A stretch of 64,000 nucleotides of DNA from UBA2357 sp002344625 (GCA_937995335.1 CALKIH010000052.1:62001-126000), one strand, 5' to 3'; positions 1 to 10,220 are shown, numbered from the stretch's first letter. A program made the numbers and translations. The notes: generated from the sequence alone by a model not told the origin.

Positions 1-27
1 TTGTGTCGAACCAGAAGGAGTTACTCG

Positions 28-318
28 ATGAATATTCGTCCCTTGCATGATCGTGTGATCGTCAAGCGTCTCGAAGCAGAACGCAAGACCGCCAGTGGCA
101 TCGTCATTCCCGATTCGGCCGGTGAAAAGCCGGATCAGGGCGAAGTGATCGCCGTCGGCAATGGCAAGATTCTCGATGATGGCAAAGTCCGTCCGATGGC
201 GGTCAAGAAGGGCGACAAGGTGTTGTTCGGCAAGTACGCCGGCCAGACCGTGAAGGTCGATGGCGACGAGCTTCTCGTCATGCGTGAAGAAGACATCATG
301 GGTGTCGTGGAAGGCTGA
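28..318 (+). CDS. groES: Co-chaperonin GroES (Hsp10)
   Basis: Encodes a 96-residue GroES, the heptameric lid of the cytoplasmic GroEL folding chamber. The protein opens with the family's MNIRPLHDRVIVKR strand. It carries the mobile-loop region (about residues 17-34, with SGIVIPD), and the C-terminal half ends in EEDIMGVVE. The length equals the usual 95-97 residues. The ATG at 28 is preceded by AGAAGGAG at a good distance; the open frame reaches the window edge, but the extra residues are not family-like. groEL starts 48 bp downstream, so the two form the groESL operon. The promoter, and any CIRCE or sigma-32 site, lies mostly outside the window. Confidence 0.98.
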   Translation: MNIRPLHDRVIVKRLEAERKTASGIVIPDSAGEKPDQGEVIAVGNGKILDDGKVRPMAVKKGDKVLFGKYAGQTVKVDGDELLVMREEDIMGVVEG

Positions 319-366
319 GCCTTTCAAACGGTTGTCGACGAATAACGAATTCAAGGAGTAGAAACA

Positions 367-2016
<1,650 letters not shown>

Positions 2017-2057
2017 TTCCCGCTCCTCCCCGGTTTACCGGGGGCGCATGCTTCACC

Positions 2058-2091
2058 AGGAAACCCCGCGAAAGCGGGGTTTCCTGTTTTT
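2058..2091 (+). terminator. Intrinsic terminator of groESL
   Basis: A perfect 12-bp stem (2058-2069 pairing with 2074-2085) closes a GAAA tetraloop and is followed by a T-rich run at 2087-2091. It lies 42 bp after the groEL stop, so it is the expected end of the groESL transcript. Confidence 0.93.
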
Positions 2092-2353
2092 GCGGTCGTG
2101 CGAATCGAGCACGCGATGCACTGCCGTGGTCCCGATGGGCGCGCGCCCTGGCAAGCAGATCCGTCAGGCCTGACACTTGATGTGCGCGAGGGAGTAATAT
2201 GGCGAAAAACGGCGGGGAGCATCCATGGCCTGAGGCTGGAATGCTCCCCGGGACGCGTCTTTGTGGAGCCGCGTACCCCAGTGACCGGCAAAAAGAAGAA
2301 CAGCGGGTGTAATGTAAGCCCGCTCGCTTACAAATAACTTACATCCTGATTTC
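2092..2353. other. Non-coding stretch before the two-component genes
   Basis: No convincing gene lies between the groESL terminator and the response regulator; short open frames here lack ribosome sites and family features. The stretch holds a 10-bp inverted repeat (2213-2222 pairing with 2241-2250, with a partly paired 18-nt loop) that is not followed by a T-run, so it is a poor terminator but a stable RNA hairpin. A CTGACA (2170) / TAATAT (2195) pair with 19-bp spacing is a weak promoter candidate. The CTTACA repeats at the right end are listed separately. Confidence 0.5.
2313..2343 (+). promoter_or_regulatory. Candidate response-regulator operator (CTTACA repeat)
   Basis: Two exact CTTACA half-sites start at 2327 and 2338, that is CTTACA-N5-CTTACA with an 11-bp period. 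An inverted copy, TGTAAG, lies at 2313-2318. Tandem half-sites one helical turn apart are the classic layout for OmpR/PhoB-family dimers, and the sequence resembles the CTTAAN-N5-CTTAAN sites known for PmrA/QseB-type regulators. The repeat ends 10 bp before the ATG of such a regulator, which suggests autoregulation. Binding is inferred. Confidence 0.6.
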
Positions 2354-3040
2354 ATGCGGATTCTCCTAGCTGAAGATGATAAGGTCATTGCCGACGGCCT
2401 GTGTCGGGCCCTCAGGCGTGGCGGGTTTGCGGTGGATCATGTCGCGTCGGGCGCCGATGCCGATGCGGCGCTTTCTTCCCAACCGTATGATTTGCTGATT
2501 CTTGACCTCGGTTTGCCCAAGCTCCCCGGGATCGACGTGCTCAAGCGCTTGCGCTGTCGGAAGTCGGCACTGCCGGTGTTGATTCTCACCGCGCAGGACG
2601 GCGTCGACGAGCGCGTGCGCGGTCTCGACGCGGGTGCCGACGACTACCTCACCAAACCGTTCGCATTGCCGGAGCTCGAAGCGCGGGTGCGCGCGCTCAC
2701 GCGGCGCGGGACGGGGCAGGCGAGCTGTATCGAGGTGGGCGCGCTCAGCTACGATCAGGCCGACCGGGTGGTGAAGATCAACGGACAGGTGATCGAACTG
2801 TCCGCCCGCGAAGTCGGCCTCCTCGAGGTGTTCGCGCTGCGTGTCGGGCGTCTGGTCAGCAAGGACCAACTCGTCGATCACCTGTGTGGCTGGGGTGACG
2901 AGGTCTCGAGCAATGCGATCGAGGTGTATGTGCATCGCCTGCGCAAGAAACTCGAGGCCAGCGGGGTCCGAATCGTCACGGTCAGAGGCTTGGGCTACTG
3001 CCTGGAACATCCGGATGCGGCGCAGGCGGCGAAAGGCTGA
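2354..3040 (+). CDS. OmpR-family response regulator (QseB/TctD/PmrA-like)
   Basis: A 228-residue cytoplasmic DNA-binding response regulator. The receiver domain (1-115) has the acidic pair D8/D9, phospho-acceptor D51 in LILDLGLP, T79 and K101 (YLTKPF). The C-terminal winged helix (about 125-218) shows the OmpR pattern with IEVYVHRLRKKL and VRGLGYCL near its end. The start MRILLAEDD is canonical, yet no Shine-Dalgarno precedes it and a direct repeat lies just upstream, so a very short or leaderless mRNA is possible. The kinase gene overlaps its 3' end by 26 bp, so the two are translated from one transcript and form a cognate pair. The inducing signal cannot be read from the sequence. Confidence 0.95.
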   Translation: MRILLAEDDKVIADGLCRALRRGGFAVDHVASGADADAALSSQPYDLLILDLGLPKLPGIDVLKRLRCRKSALPVLILTAQDGVDERVRGLDAGADDYLTKPFALPELEARVRALTRRGTGQASCIEVGALSYDQADRVVKINGQVIELSAREVGLLEVFALRVGRLVSKDQLVDHLCGWGDEVSSNAIEVYVHRLRKKLEASGVRIVTVRGLGYCLEHPDAAQAAKG

Positions 3041-4490
3041 GCGGGGAAGCGCGGTACGCGGAGGTCCGTCACAGCCTAACTCGCTGTTCGGTGAGATTCT
3101 CGACTGGATGCTTGCGCCACTGCTCTTCCTGTGGCCGATCTCGATCATCGTCACCCATAGCGTTGCCGACAACATCGCCAACCAGCCTTACGACCTCGCG
3201 CTGGCCGACAGTGTTCGCGCGCTCGCGCGCCTGGTCTCGGTCGAGTCCGGCCAGGTTCGGGTCGATTTCCCGGCGCCGCCGCGCGCGCTGTTTCGCTCCG
3301 ACCAGGATGACACTGTTTACTATCAGGTGGCGGATGCCGACGGCACCGTCGTTACCGGCGACGAGCAGATCGGCCGGGTTGTGCCGCCGGTGGATGTGTT
3401 TCCGGAGCAGATCCTCTTTCGCGACGACTTCATCCAGGGGGAGCAGGTCCGGGTGGCCTACCAGTTTCTGCGCGACCCCGCCGAGCGGAACGGCGAGCCG
3501 GTGCTGGTTCAGGTTGCCGAAACCCGCAACAAGCGCAGCGATCTCGCGTCGCGCGTCGTGACCGGCGTGTTGCTGCCACAGTTCGCGATCATTCCGCTGG
3601 CTGTCATCCTGGTATGGGTAGGGCTCACCCGCGGCATCATGCCCCTCAACAAACTGCAGAGCCGGATCCGCCGTCGGCGGCCGACCGATCTGTCTCCGAT
3701 CGAGCCTGCAAGTGTGCCGGAGGAGGTGCGGCCGCTGATCGTGTCGTTCAACGACATGATGGCGCGCCTGGAGGAGAATCTGCAGGCGCAACAACGTTTC
3801 ATCGCCGATGCCGCGCACCAGATGCGTACCCCGCTCACCGGCCTCAAGATGCAGACCGAGCTTGCCTTGCAGGAGGTCGATCCGGAACTGCTGCGCCAGT
3901 CGCTGCAGCACATCGCGGACAGCACGGACCGCGCCGGCCACCTCATCAACCAATTGCTCTCGCTTGCGCGGGCCGAAGCAAGCTCCGAGAAGGTTTACGC
4001 GGTCGAGCAGGTCGACCTCGAGGCGATCGTGCGCGAAGTGGCACAGGAGCTCTTTCCGCGCGCACTCATCAAGGACATCGATTTCGGCGTCGAATATAGC
4101 GGACACTTGCTGATCGTGGTCGGCAATGCGGTGCTCTTGCGCGAGTTGGTCAAGAACTTGATCGACAACGCGATCAAATACACCCCGCGTGGCGGCAGTG
4201 TCACTGCGCGCACCCGGGTTGCAGGTGCGATCATTCTCGAGGTCGAAGATACCGGTGTCGGCGTGCCGGAGGCCGATCGCGAGCGGGTGTTCGAGCGTTT
4301 CTATCGCGTTCTGGGCAGTGGCGAAGACGGCTCGGGCCTGGGGCTGCCGATCGTGCGCGAGATCGCCGATCTCCATCGTGCCACCGTCAGCCTCAATCCC
4401 AACCCGGCCGGGCAGGGCACGATCGCTCAGGTACTGTTCCCACGCGGCCACCCCACGGCGCCGACACATGTGGCGCTGCCCTTGAGTTGA
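3015..4490 (+). CDS. Two-component sensor histidine kinase (TctE/QseC-like)
   Basis: A 491-residue membrane kinase, predicted partner of the preceding regulator. A basic N-terminus leads into a first membrane helix (about 33-50). A periplasmic sensor of roughly 130 residues of the TctE type follows, then a second helix ending IIPLAVILVWVGL (near 190-205) and a HAMP-like linker. The HisKA box is FIADAAHQMRTPL with phospho-acceptor H268. The ATPase domain has N-box NLIDNAIKY, G1 DTGVGV and G2 GSGLGLPIV. The ATG at 3015 was chosen because it gives a basic leader directly before the first helix; the frame is open further upstream inside the regulator gene, but that part is not protein-like. No DNA promoter lies between the genes. 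Confidence 0.93.
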   Translation: MRRRRRKAERGSAVRGGPSQPNSLFGEILDWMLAPLLFLWPISIIVTHSVADNIANQPYDLALADSVRALARLVSVESGQVRVDFPAPPRALFRSDQDDTVYYQVADADGTVVTGDEQIGRVVPPVDVFPEQILFRDDFIQGEQVRVAYQFLRDPAERNGEPVLVQVAETRNKRSDLASRVVTGVLLPQFAIIPLAVILVWVGLTRGIMPLNKLQSRIRRRRPTDLSPIEPASVPEEVRPLIVSFNDMMARLEENLQAQQRFIADAAHQMRTPLTGLKMQTELALQEVDPELLRQSLQHIADSTDRAGHLINQLLSLARAEASSEKVYAVEQVDLEAIVREVAQELFPRALIKDIDFGVEYSGHLLIVVGNAVLLRELVKNLIDNAIKYTPRGGSVTARTRVAGAIILEVEDTGVGVPEADRERVFERFYRVLGSGEDGSGLGLPIVREIADLHRATVSLNPNPAGQGTIAQVLFPRGHPTAPTHVALPLS

Positions 4491-4533
4491 GGCAGATGGT
4501 GGGCAGGGCGAGGCAGAAAGCATCGCGAAACAT

Positions 4534-4561
4534 TTGACGTGGCGATTCGATAAGCTATAAT
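4534..4561 (+). promoter_or_regulatory. Sigma-70 promoter for tRNA-Phe
   Basis: TTGACG (4534-4539) and a perfect TATAAT (4556-4561) are separated by 16 bp, ending 12 bp before the tRNA. The GC-rich GCGCG discriminator right after the -10 box is typical of stringently controlled stable-RNA promoters (inference). Confidence 0.85.
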
Positions 4562-4573
4562 GCGCGTCTTCTT

Positions 4574-4649
4574 GGCCAGTTAGCTCAGTTGGTAGAGCAG
4601 CGGATTGAAAATCCGCGTGTCCGTGGTTCGATTCCGCGACTGGCCACCA
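4574..4649 (+). tRNA. tRNA-Phe (GAA)
   Basis: A 76-nt cloverleaf. The acceptor stem GGCCAGT pairs with ACTGGCC (4639-4645). The D arm carries AGCTCAGTTGGTAGAGC, the anticodon arm is GCGGA-TTGAAAA-TCCGC with anticodon GAA at 4607-4609, and the T arm is CGTGG-TTCGATT-CCGCG. The 3' CCA is encoded (4647-4649). It is a single-gene unit with its own promoter and terminator. Confidence 0.98.
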
Positions 4650-4661
4650 AAAAATTCACAC

Positions 4662-4692
4662 AAAAGAGCCCACCCACCAGGTGGGCTCTTTT
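4662..4692 (+). terminator. Intrinsic terminator after tRNA-Phe
   Basis: A perfect 13-bp inverted repeat (4662-4674 with 4680-4692) with a 5-nt loop. The downstream arm ends in TTTT and the upstream arm begins AAAA. It lies 12 bp after the tRNA and could act on both strands, although hemH ends 190 bp further on. Confidence 0.9.
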
Positions 4693-4877
4693 GCTTGCGT
4701 TGAGGTGTTTGGGTGTTTGCGACCGGATCTGTTACTTAGCTGCAGGGGATTGTCTTCTCGGCCTGTCATGCTACGCGCGGAACGTCTGCGCTTTGCCGGT
4801 TGTGTGTTTCGTGGGCTTCGATGCCTTGTCAGATGGTGGTGATGGATGTGATTTCAAGCGTGGCCGGTTCGCGGTCT

Positions 4878-5978
4878 CTAGCCGGCGGCGCCGGCCGCCT
4901 TGGCGCGCGCGGCGGTCGCGTCGCGCTGCACGTCGGTTTCGGGGGAAATGGCCAGCCAGTCGCCTATGTGACGACGGATCAGGCCGGTCAGGGTTTCGAT
5001 CCAGTCATGGCGTTCGTTCAGGCACGGAATGTAGCGAAAGGACTCGCCGCCTGCGGCCATGAAGGCGTCCCTGCATTCCATCGCGATCTCTTCGAGGGTT
5101 TCCAGGCAGTCGGAAACGAAGCCCGGACAGATCACGTCGACGCTCTTGAGACCCTGGCCGGCGAGGGCCTGGAGCGTGGGTTCGGTGTAGGGCTTGAGCC
5201 ATTCGGCCTTGCCGAAACGCGACTGGAAGGTGAGCTGCCAGCGCTCGGCCGGCAGTTCGAGCGCTTCGGCCAATAGGCGCGCGGTTTTGCGGCATTCGCA
5301 ATGATAGGGGTCGCCCAGGTCGAGTTGCCGGCGTGGCACGCCATGAAAACTCATGATCAGCTTGTCAGCCGCGCCGTTGCGGGCCCAGTGGTCGCGCACG
5401 TTTTGCGCCATGGCCGCGATATAGCCGGGGTCGTCATGGAAGTTGCGGACATAGCGCAGCTCTGGGAGGTTGCGCCAATGAACGAGGCAGTTGGCCACCG
5501 CGTCGACGACGCTGGCGGTGGTGCTGGCCGCATACTGCGGGTATAGCGGCACTACCAGAATGCGGGTGCAGCCCCGGTGCCGCAGGCGATCGAGCACGTC
5601 GGCCACCGAGGGGGCACCGTAGCGCATCGCCCAGTCGATTTCCAGATCACCGCCGGTGCCGGCGTGATGCAGGTAGCCCTTCACCAGCTTGGCCTGGCGC
5701 TCGGTATGGACCTTGAGGGGCGAGCCTTCGTCCATCCATATGCCTGCATATTTTTCGGCGGATTTGCGCGGGCGGGTGTTGAGGATGATGCCGTTCAGGA
5801 TAGGCCACCAGATCAGCCGGGGAATCTCGACCACGCGCGGATCGGAGAGGAACTGCTTCAGGTAGGGGCGCAGCGCCGCGGCGGTCGGGGCGGTCGGCGT
5901 ACCCAGGTTGACCAGCAGCACGCCGGTGCGTCCGGGGCCGCCGTGGGTGTGCTTGGGCTCGGTCCAGAAGCGGGCCAT
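4878..5978 (-). CDS. hemH: Ferrochelatase (protoheme ferro-lyase)
   Basis: A 366-residue enzyme for the last step of protoheme synthesis, insertion of Fe2+ into protoporphyrin IX. It has the N-terminal GVLLVNLGTP strand, the catalytic histidine in MSFHGVP and the conserved acidic stretch SDCLETLEEI near the C-terminus. It also has the typical YTEPTL and CPGFVSDC segments. Length and domain span are normal for proteobacterial HemH. It lies 59 bp downstream of hrcA on the same strand, so co-transcription with the heat-shock repressor gene is likely. An alanine-rich tail (ATAARAKAAGAAG) is a local extension of no evident function. Confidence 0.97.
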   Translation of the reverse strand: MARFWTEPKHTHGGPGRTGVLLVNLGTPTAPTAAALRPYLKQFLSDPRVVEIPRLIWWPILNGIILNTRPRKSAEKYAGIWMDEGSPLKVHTERQAKLVKGYLHHAGTGGDLEIDWAMRYGAPSVADVLDRLRHRGCTRILVVPLYPQYAASTTASVVDAVANCLVHWRNLPELRYVRNFHDDPGYIAAMAQNVRDHWARNGAADKLIMSFHGVPRRQLDLGDPYHCECRKTARLLAEALELPAERWQLTFQSRFGKAEWLKPYTEPTLQALAGQGLKSVDVICPGFVSDCLETLEEIAMECRDAFMAAGGESFRYIPCLNERHDWIETLTGLIRRHIGDWLAISPETDVQRDATAARAKAAGAAG

Positions 5979-6037
5979 GAGAGTCCTTGAGTGGTGGGGA
6001 TGAGTAGGGAAACCGAAAGCGGTGACCGCAGGCGGCT

Positions 6038-7066
6038 TCAGTTCTTGTTTGCCAAAGCGTTGCTGAGCAGACGGGCGGTGATGTCGACGAGTGGAATCAC
6101 CTGGTCGTAGGCCATGCGGGTCGGCCCGATCACGCCTACCGACCCCACGATGCGCCCCTCCAGCTCATAGCTGGCGGTGACCACGCTGCAGCCGTCGAGT
6201 TCAGCGAGGCCGGACTCGCCGCCGATGAAGATCCGCACGCCTTCGGCTCTGTTCGAGAGGTCCAGCAGTTGCACCAGCGCGGTCTTCTTTTCGAACAGCT
6301 TGAACAGCTCGCGCAGGCGCGACATGTTCGACGAGAGGTCCTCGACGCCCAGCAGGTTGATTTCGCCCGACATCACGTAGCGGGTCTCACTTTCATCCAG
6401 AGCTTCGTTGCCGGCCTCGACCGCGGCGCTCATGAGTTCGGTCATGTCGCTGCGCAACTGCTTGAGCTCGTTGTGCAGGCGGGCGCGCATTTCACCGAAC
6501 GCGAGGCCGCCCAGATTCTCGGTCAGATAGTTGGCGGCTTCGGTCAGCTCGGAAGGCGAATACGAACGCCGGGTGTGGAGAATGCGGTTCTGCACGTCAC
6601 CGGCGGTGGTCACGATGATCAGCAGGATGCGGGATTCGGATAGGCTGATGAACTCGATCTGGCGAATCCGGGTGGCCTGGTTGCGCGGCGTGACCACCAC
6701 GCCGGCAAAATGGGTGAGGTCGGACAACAGATGCGACGCCGCGCTGATCAGCCGCTGTGGCTGGTCGGCCTGCAGCTGACCCTGCAGCACGCGCACGCGC
6801 GCCTGTTCGAGCGGCTGCACGGTCAGCAGCGAGTCGACGAAGAAGCGGTAGCCCTGAGCGGTTGGAATACGGCCGGCCGACGTATGCGGACTCGCGATGA
6901 AACCCATCTCTTCGAGATCGCTCATGACATTGCGCACCGTCGCGGGCGAGAGCTCGAGCCCCGAGTGGCGCGACAATGCGCGCGACCCTACGGGCTGGCC
7001 CTCGACGATGTAGCGTTCGATCAAGGTCTTGAGCAGGATCTGCGATCGGGTGTCTAGCTGTTTCAT
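6038..7066 (-). CDS. hrcA: Heat-inducible transcription repressor HrcA
   Basis: A 342-residue repressor that binds CIRCE operators and restrains groE and dnaK expression; GroEL stimulates its activity in studied species. It has an N-terminal winged helix (about 1-90, with VGSRALSRHSGLELSPATVRNVMSDLE and SAGRIPTAQGYRFF) followed by the GAF-like dimerisation and insertion region. The start MKQLDTRSQ at 7066 gives the usual family length. The frame stays open 19 codons upstream to 7123, with less family-like sequence that would leave almost no room for the divergent nadK promoter. No CIRCE was seen near its own start. Its nearby target is probably groESL at the left edge. Confidence 0.95.
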   Translation of the reverse strand: MKQLDTRSQILLKTLIERYIVEGQPVGSRALSRHSGLELSPATVRNVMSDLEEMGFIASPHTSAGRIPTAQGYRFFVDSLLTVQPLEQARVRVLQGQLQADQPQRLISAASHLLSDLTHFAGVVVTPRNQATRIRQIEFISLSESRILLIIVTTAGDVQNRILHTRRSYSPSELTEAANYLTENLGGLAFGEMRARLHNELKQLRSDMTELMSAAVEAGNEALDESETRYVMSGEINLLGVEDLSSNMSRLRELFKLFEKKTALVQLLDLSNRAEGVRIFIGGESGLAELDGCSVVTASYELEGRIVGSVGVIGPTRMAYDQVIPLVDITARLLSNALANKN

Positions 7067-7149
7067 GGCGCCTGTATTCGTTTGCGCTGATTTTAGGGAA
7101 GTATTGTCTCCCATGCCAAGCAACGGTGCGAATATGGTTTAATCCGCGC

Positions 7150-8034
7150 ATGGCGAAGCGCTTCGAAACCATCGCACTCATAGGCAAGTACCAAAGCCCG
7201 GATGTGGCCGAGGCGGTGTTGCACATTGCCGAATTCCTGCGCGACCGCGGCCATGCGGTATTGATCGAACAGGGTACGGCCAGCTCGATCGGGGTGGCGG
7301 GGGGATTTCCGGTCGCCAGCTACGATGCGATCGGGGCCACGGCCGACTTGGCGCTGGTGTTGGGCGGGGATGGCACGATGCTGAACACCGCGCGTCGGCT
7401 TGCCGAACACGCAGTGCCGCTGGTCGGGGTGAATCAGGGGCGGGTGGGCTTCCTGACCGACATCAGCCGCGACGATGCGATCGCGCGCCTGTCCGAGATG
7501 TTCGAAGGCAAGTATTCGGAAGAGAGCCGCTTCATGCTGAGCGCGGAGGTCCTGCGCGGTGGCGAGCGCGTCTATCAGACGCTGGCGCTCAACGACGTGG
7601 TCGTGAACAAGGGGGAACTCGGGCGGATGATAGAGTTCGACGTTTCGATCGACGACGACTTCGTCTATACCCAGCGCTCGGATGGCATGATCGTGACCAC
7701 GCCCACCGGTTCGACCGCCTATGCGCTGTCGGCCAACGGGCCGATCCTGCACCCATCGATCGGTGCGATCGCGCTGGTGCCGCTTTGTCCGCATGCGCTG
7801 ACCGCGCGTCCGGTCACTTTGCCCGATACCTGCCGGATCGACATAAACCTGCTGTCACCCCATGACGCACGGGTGCATTTCGACGGTCAGGCGCGCTTCG
7901 ACGCGCGCGCTGGCGATTGCGTGCGGATCACCCGCTCGCCTTATGCGATCAGGTTGCTTCATCCCGAAAACTACAGCTATTTTGCGATGCTGCGCGAAAA
8001 GCTCCACTGGAGCGCCGTGCCCCGGTTGCCCTGA
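7150..8034 (+). CDS. nadK: NAD kinase
   Basis: A 294-residue ATP-NAD kinase that makes NADP+. The signature GGDGTML lies at residues 72-78, NQGR at 95-98 and TPTGSTAYALSANGPI further on; together they form the NAD- and metal-binding core. The length matches E. coli NadK. The ATG at 7150 is preferred over an in-frame ATG 24 bp upstream because MAKRFETIALIGK matches the family start. The gene diverges from hrcA with under 90 bp between the start codons. recN follows after 33 bp in the same direction, so nadK-recN is probably an operon, as in other proteobacteria. Confidence 0.97.
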   Translation: MAKRFETIALIGKYQSPDVAEAVLHIAEFLRDRGHAVLIEQGTASSIGVAGGFPVASYDAIGATADLALVLGGDGTMLNTARRLAEHAVPLVGVNQGRVGFLTDISRDDAIARLSEMFEGKYSEESRFMLSAEVLRGGERVYQTLALNDVVVNKGELGRMIEFDVSIDDDFVYTQRSDGMIVTTPTGSTAYALSANGPILHPSIGAIALVPLCPHALTARPVTLPDTCRIDINLLSPHDARVHFDGQARFDARAGDCVRITRSPYAIRLLHPENYSYFAMLREKLHWSAVPRLP

Positions 8035-8067
8035 TCGCGTGCGCTCGAACACTCTCCATCGCCTGCC

Positions 8068-9756
8068 ATGCTGCGCCGTCTGAGCATTCGTGATTTCGTG
8101 ATTGTCGACCGGCTCGAACTCGAGTTCAGGTCGGGCTTCGGCGTGTTGACCGGTGAGACCGGCGCGGGCAAATCGATCCTCCTCGACGCGCTCGGTCTGG
8201 CGGTGGGCGGGCGTACCGATGCGGGTGTCGTACGCAGTGGCCGCGACCGGAGCGATGTGAGTGCCGAGTTCGCGCTACCACCCTCGGAGGCGCTTGCGGC
8301 CTGGTGTGCCGAGCAGGCGATTCCGCTCGACGACGATGTCTTGCTGTTGCGTCGCGTGATCGAGGCGGGCGGACGTTCGCGGGCATGGGTGAACGGCGTG
8401 CCGGCGACGCTCGCCCAGTTGCGCGAAGTCGGCGACTGGTTGGTCGATATCCATGGGCAGCATGCCCATCATGCGCTGCTGCGCGCCGATGCCCAGCGCA
8501 TTTTGCTGGATGCCCATGCCGGGGCGAGCGGACTCGCGGCCGAGGTCGCGGATCTTTACCGGGCTTGGCAGCGGCTGGCCGAACTGCGGCGCCTGGCTGA
8601 GCAGGACGCGAGCAGCTCGGAGCGGCAGCGCGATCTGCTTGCCTGGCAGATCAAGGAAGTCGAAGCGCTCGCGTTCGACCCGAACGACTGGGAGCAGCTC
8701 AACCTCGAACAAGCGCGTCTTGCGCATGCCGCCGGCCTGATCGAGGGGGCCGACGCAACCGTCGCGCAACTCGGTGATGGCGATGCGGCGCTTTGTGGCT
8801 TGCTCACGCGTGCAAGCAGCCGCATCGAGGCCATGGCGGATATCGACGCGGGTCTTGCCGAAGTGCGCGAACTGCTTGCCGGAGCAGCGATTCAGGCGGA
8901 TGAGGCTCTGCATGCGCTGCGCCGTTATCGTGACCGGCTCGACCTCGATCCGGCCCGGCTTGACGAAATCGATCGACGCATCGGCCAGGTCACCGACCTT
9001 GCGCGCAAGTATCGCGTTCCGCCCGAAGACCTGCCGCGCTTGCTGGACGACTGGCGGCACGAACTCGCCACGCTGATCGAGCGTGCCGATCCGGCCCACC
9101 TGGCCGCCCAGGAAGCGAAGGCACGGGAGGTCTACGAGGCCGCCGCTGCGCGGCTGAGCGCGTTGCGGCAGCCCGCGGCCCATCGCCTTTCAGCCGAAGT
9201 CACGGATGCGATGCAGACACTTGCGATGGCCGGGGGGGCGTTCGAAGTGGTGCTTGAAGCGCTGCAGTACGGCAATGGCCATGGGCTCGAGGCGGTCGAG
9301 TTTCGGGTTGCGGCCAATCCCAGTCAGCCTTTGCGTCCGCTCGCCAAGGTAGTGTCCGGTGGCGAGTTGTCGCGTATCGGCCTTGCGATCCAGGTCATGA
9401 CCAGCCGCGACTCGGCCACGCCGACGCTGATCTTCGACGAGGTCGACGTCGGTATTGGCGGCAGCGTGGCCGAGATCGTGGGCAAGTTGCTCGCGCGGCT
9501 CGGTCGTGACCGCCAGGTTTTGTGCGTGACCCATCTGGCCCAAGTCGCGGCCTGCGCCGACTGGCAGTGGAACATTGCCAAGGCCGCCCGGGGCGAAGAG
9601 GTGGTGAGTGCGGTGACGCGGCTGGATGACGAGGGGCGCATCGACGAAATCGCGCGCATGCTGGGCGGGATGCGAATCACCCCGACGACGCGCCGGCATG
9701 CCGCCGAAATGCTGGGATTAACACACCACGATCCGCAGACCTCGACCGAACCCTGA
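8068..9756 (+). CDS. recN: DNA repair protein RecN (SMC-like ATPase)
   Basis: A 562-residue SMC-like protein for recombinational double-strand-break repair. Walker A is GETGAGKS at residues 29-36. The central part (about 160-370) is rich in Glu, Arg, Ala and Leu, as expected for its antiparallel coiled coil. The C-terminal half carries the ABC signature VVSGGELSRIGLA, Walker B LIFDEVDVGIGG and the H-loop CVTHLAQVA. The length is typical. It follows nadK directly. No LexA-type box could be recognised with confidence upstream. Confidence 0.97.
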   Translation: MLRRLSIRDFVIVDRLELEFRSGFGVLTGETGAGKSILLDALGLAVGGRTDAGVVRSGRDRSDVSAEFALPPSEALAAWCAEQAIPLDDDVLLLRRVIEAGGRSRAWVNGVPATLAQLREVGDWLVDIHGQHAHHALLRADAQRILLDAHAGASGLAAEVADLYRAWQRLAELRRLAEQDASSSERQRDLLAWQIKEVEALAFDPNDWEQLNLEQARLAHAAGLIEGADATVAQLGDGDAALCGLLTRASSRIEAMADIDAGLAEVRELLAGAAIQADEALHALRRYRDRLDLDPARLDEIDRRIGQVTDLARKYRVPPEDLPRLLDDWRHELATLIERADPAHLAAQEAKAREVYEAAAARLSALRQPAAHRLSAEVTDAMQTLAMAGGAFEVVLEALQYGNGHGLEAVEFRVAANPSQPLRPLAKVVSGGELSRIGLAIQVMTSRDSATPTLIFDEVDVGIGGSVAEIVGKLLARLGRDRQVLCVTHLAQVAACADWQWNIAKAARGEEVVSAVTRLDDEGRIDEIARMLGGMRITPTTRRHAAEMLGLTHHDPQTSTEP

Positions 9757-9791
9757 AAGCCGGCGTCGGCGCGGATGGCCGCGGCCGGGCG

Positions 9792-10220
9792 TCATTCGCG
9801 GTTCGAACAGTCCTTGCGCAGGCAGTCGGCATAAAGGTAAAGCGCGTGTTCGCGCACCTCGAAGCCGCGCTCCTTGGCTATCGCCAGCTGACGCTTTTCG
9901 ATCTCCGCGTCGAAGAACTCTTCGACCTTCCCGCACTGCATGCAAACCAGGTGATCATGGTGCCCGCCCTCGTTGAGCTCGAACACCGCCTTGCCCGCTT
10001 CGAAGTAATGCCTTTCGAGCAGGCCGGCCTGCTCGAACTGGGTGAGCACCCGATAGACGGTCGCAAGGCCGATGTCCATGTCTTCGGCCAGCAACTGCCT
10101 ATAGACGTCCTCCGCCGTCAGATGGCGCGTGCCGGAAGTCTGGAAAAGATCCAGGATCTTCAGGCGCGGGTATGTGGCCTTGAGGCCCATACTCTTCAAG
10201 TTCTTGCTGTTGTCTGGCAT
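9792..10220 (-). CDS. fur: Ferric uptake regulator Fur
   Basis: A 142-residue iron-responsive repressor. The winged helix occupies residues 1-85 (LKATYPRLKILDLFQ, LATVYRVLTQFEQAGLL). Next come the metal-binding segments with GGHHDHLVCMQCGKVEEF and a C-terminal CLRKDC pair. The ATG at 10220 has GGGAT upstream and gives normal length; an in-frame start 33 bp further up would add an atypical leader. It is convergent with recN and divergent from bamE, the arrangement common in beta- and gammaproteobacteria. No clear Fur box was recognised in the short fur-bamE gap. Confidence 0.96.
   Translation of the reverse strand: MPDNSKNLKSMGLKATYPRLKILDLFQTSGTRHLTAEDVYRQLLAEDMDIGLATVYRVLTQFEQAGLLERHYFEAGKAVFELNEGGHHDHLVCMQCGKVEEFFDAEIEKRQLAIAKERGFEVREHALYLYADCLRKDCSNRE

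Noticed and set aside
2213..2250. Hairpin upstream of the response regulator as a terminator
   Set aside because: The stem is good but no T-run follows, and the groESL terminator already lies upstream; recorded only as a structural feature.
2098..2337. Possible 79-codon gene between groEL and the response regulator
   Set aside because: No ribosome site, no recognisable family, and it runs through an inverted repeat and the CTTACA operator candidate.
2841..3014. Upstream extension of the sensor kinase frame into the response regulator gene
   Set aside because: The in-frame codons are open but overlap the regulator's DNA-binding domain out of frame; the kinase leader and first membrane helix begin naturally at 3015.
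7067..7123. Longer HrcA start at 7123
   Set aside because: Adds 19 residues not typical of the family and leaves almost no space for the divergent nadK promoter; MKQLDTRSQ at 7066 fits better.
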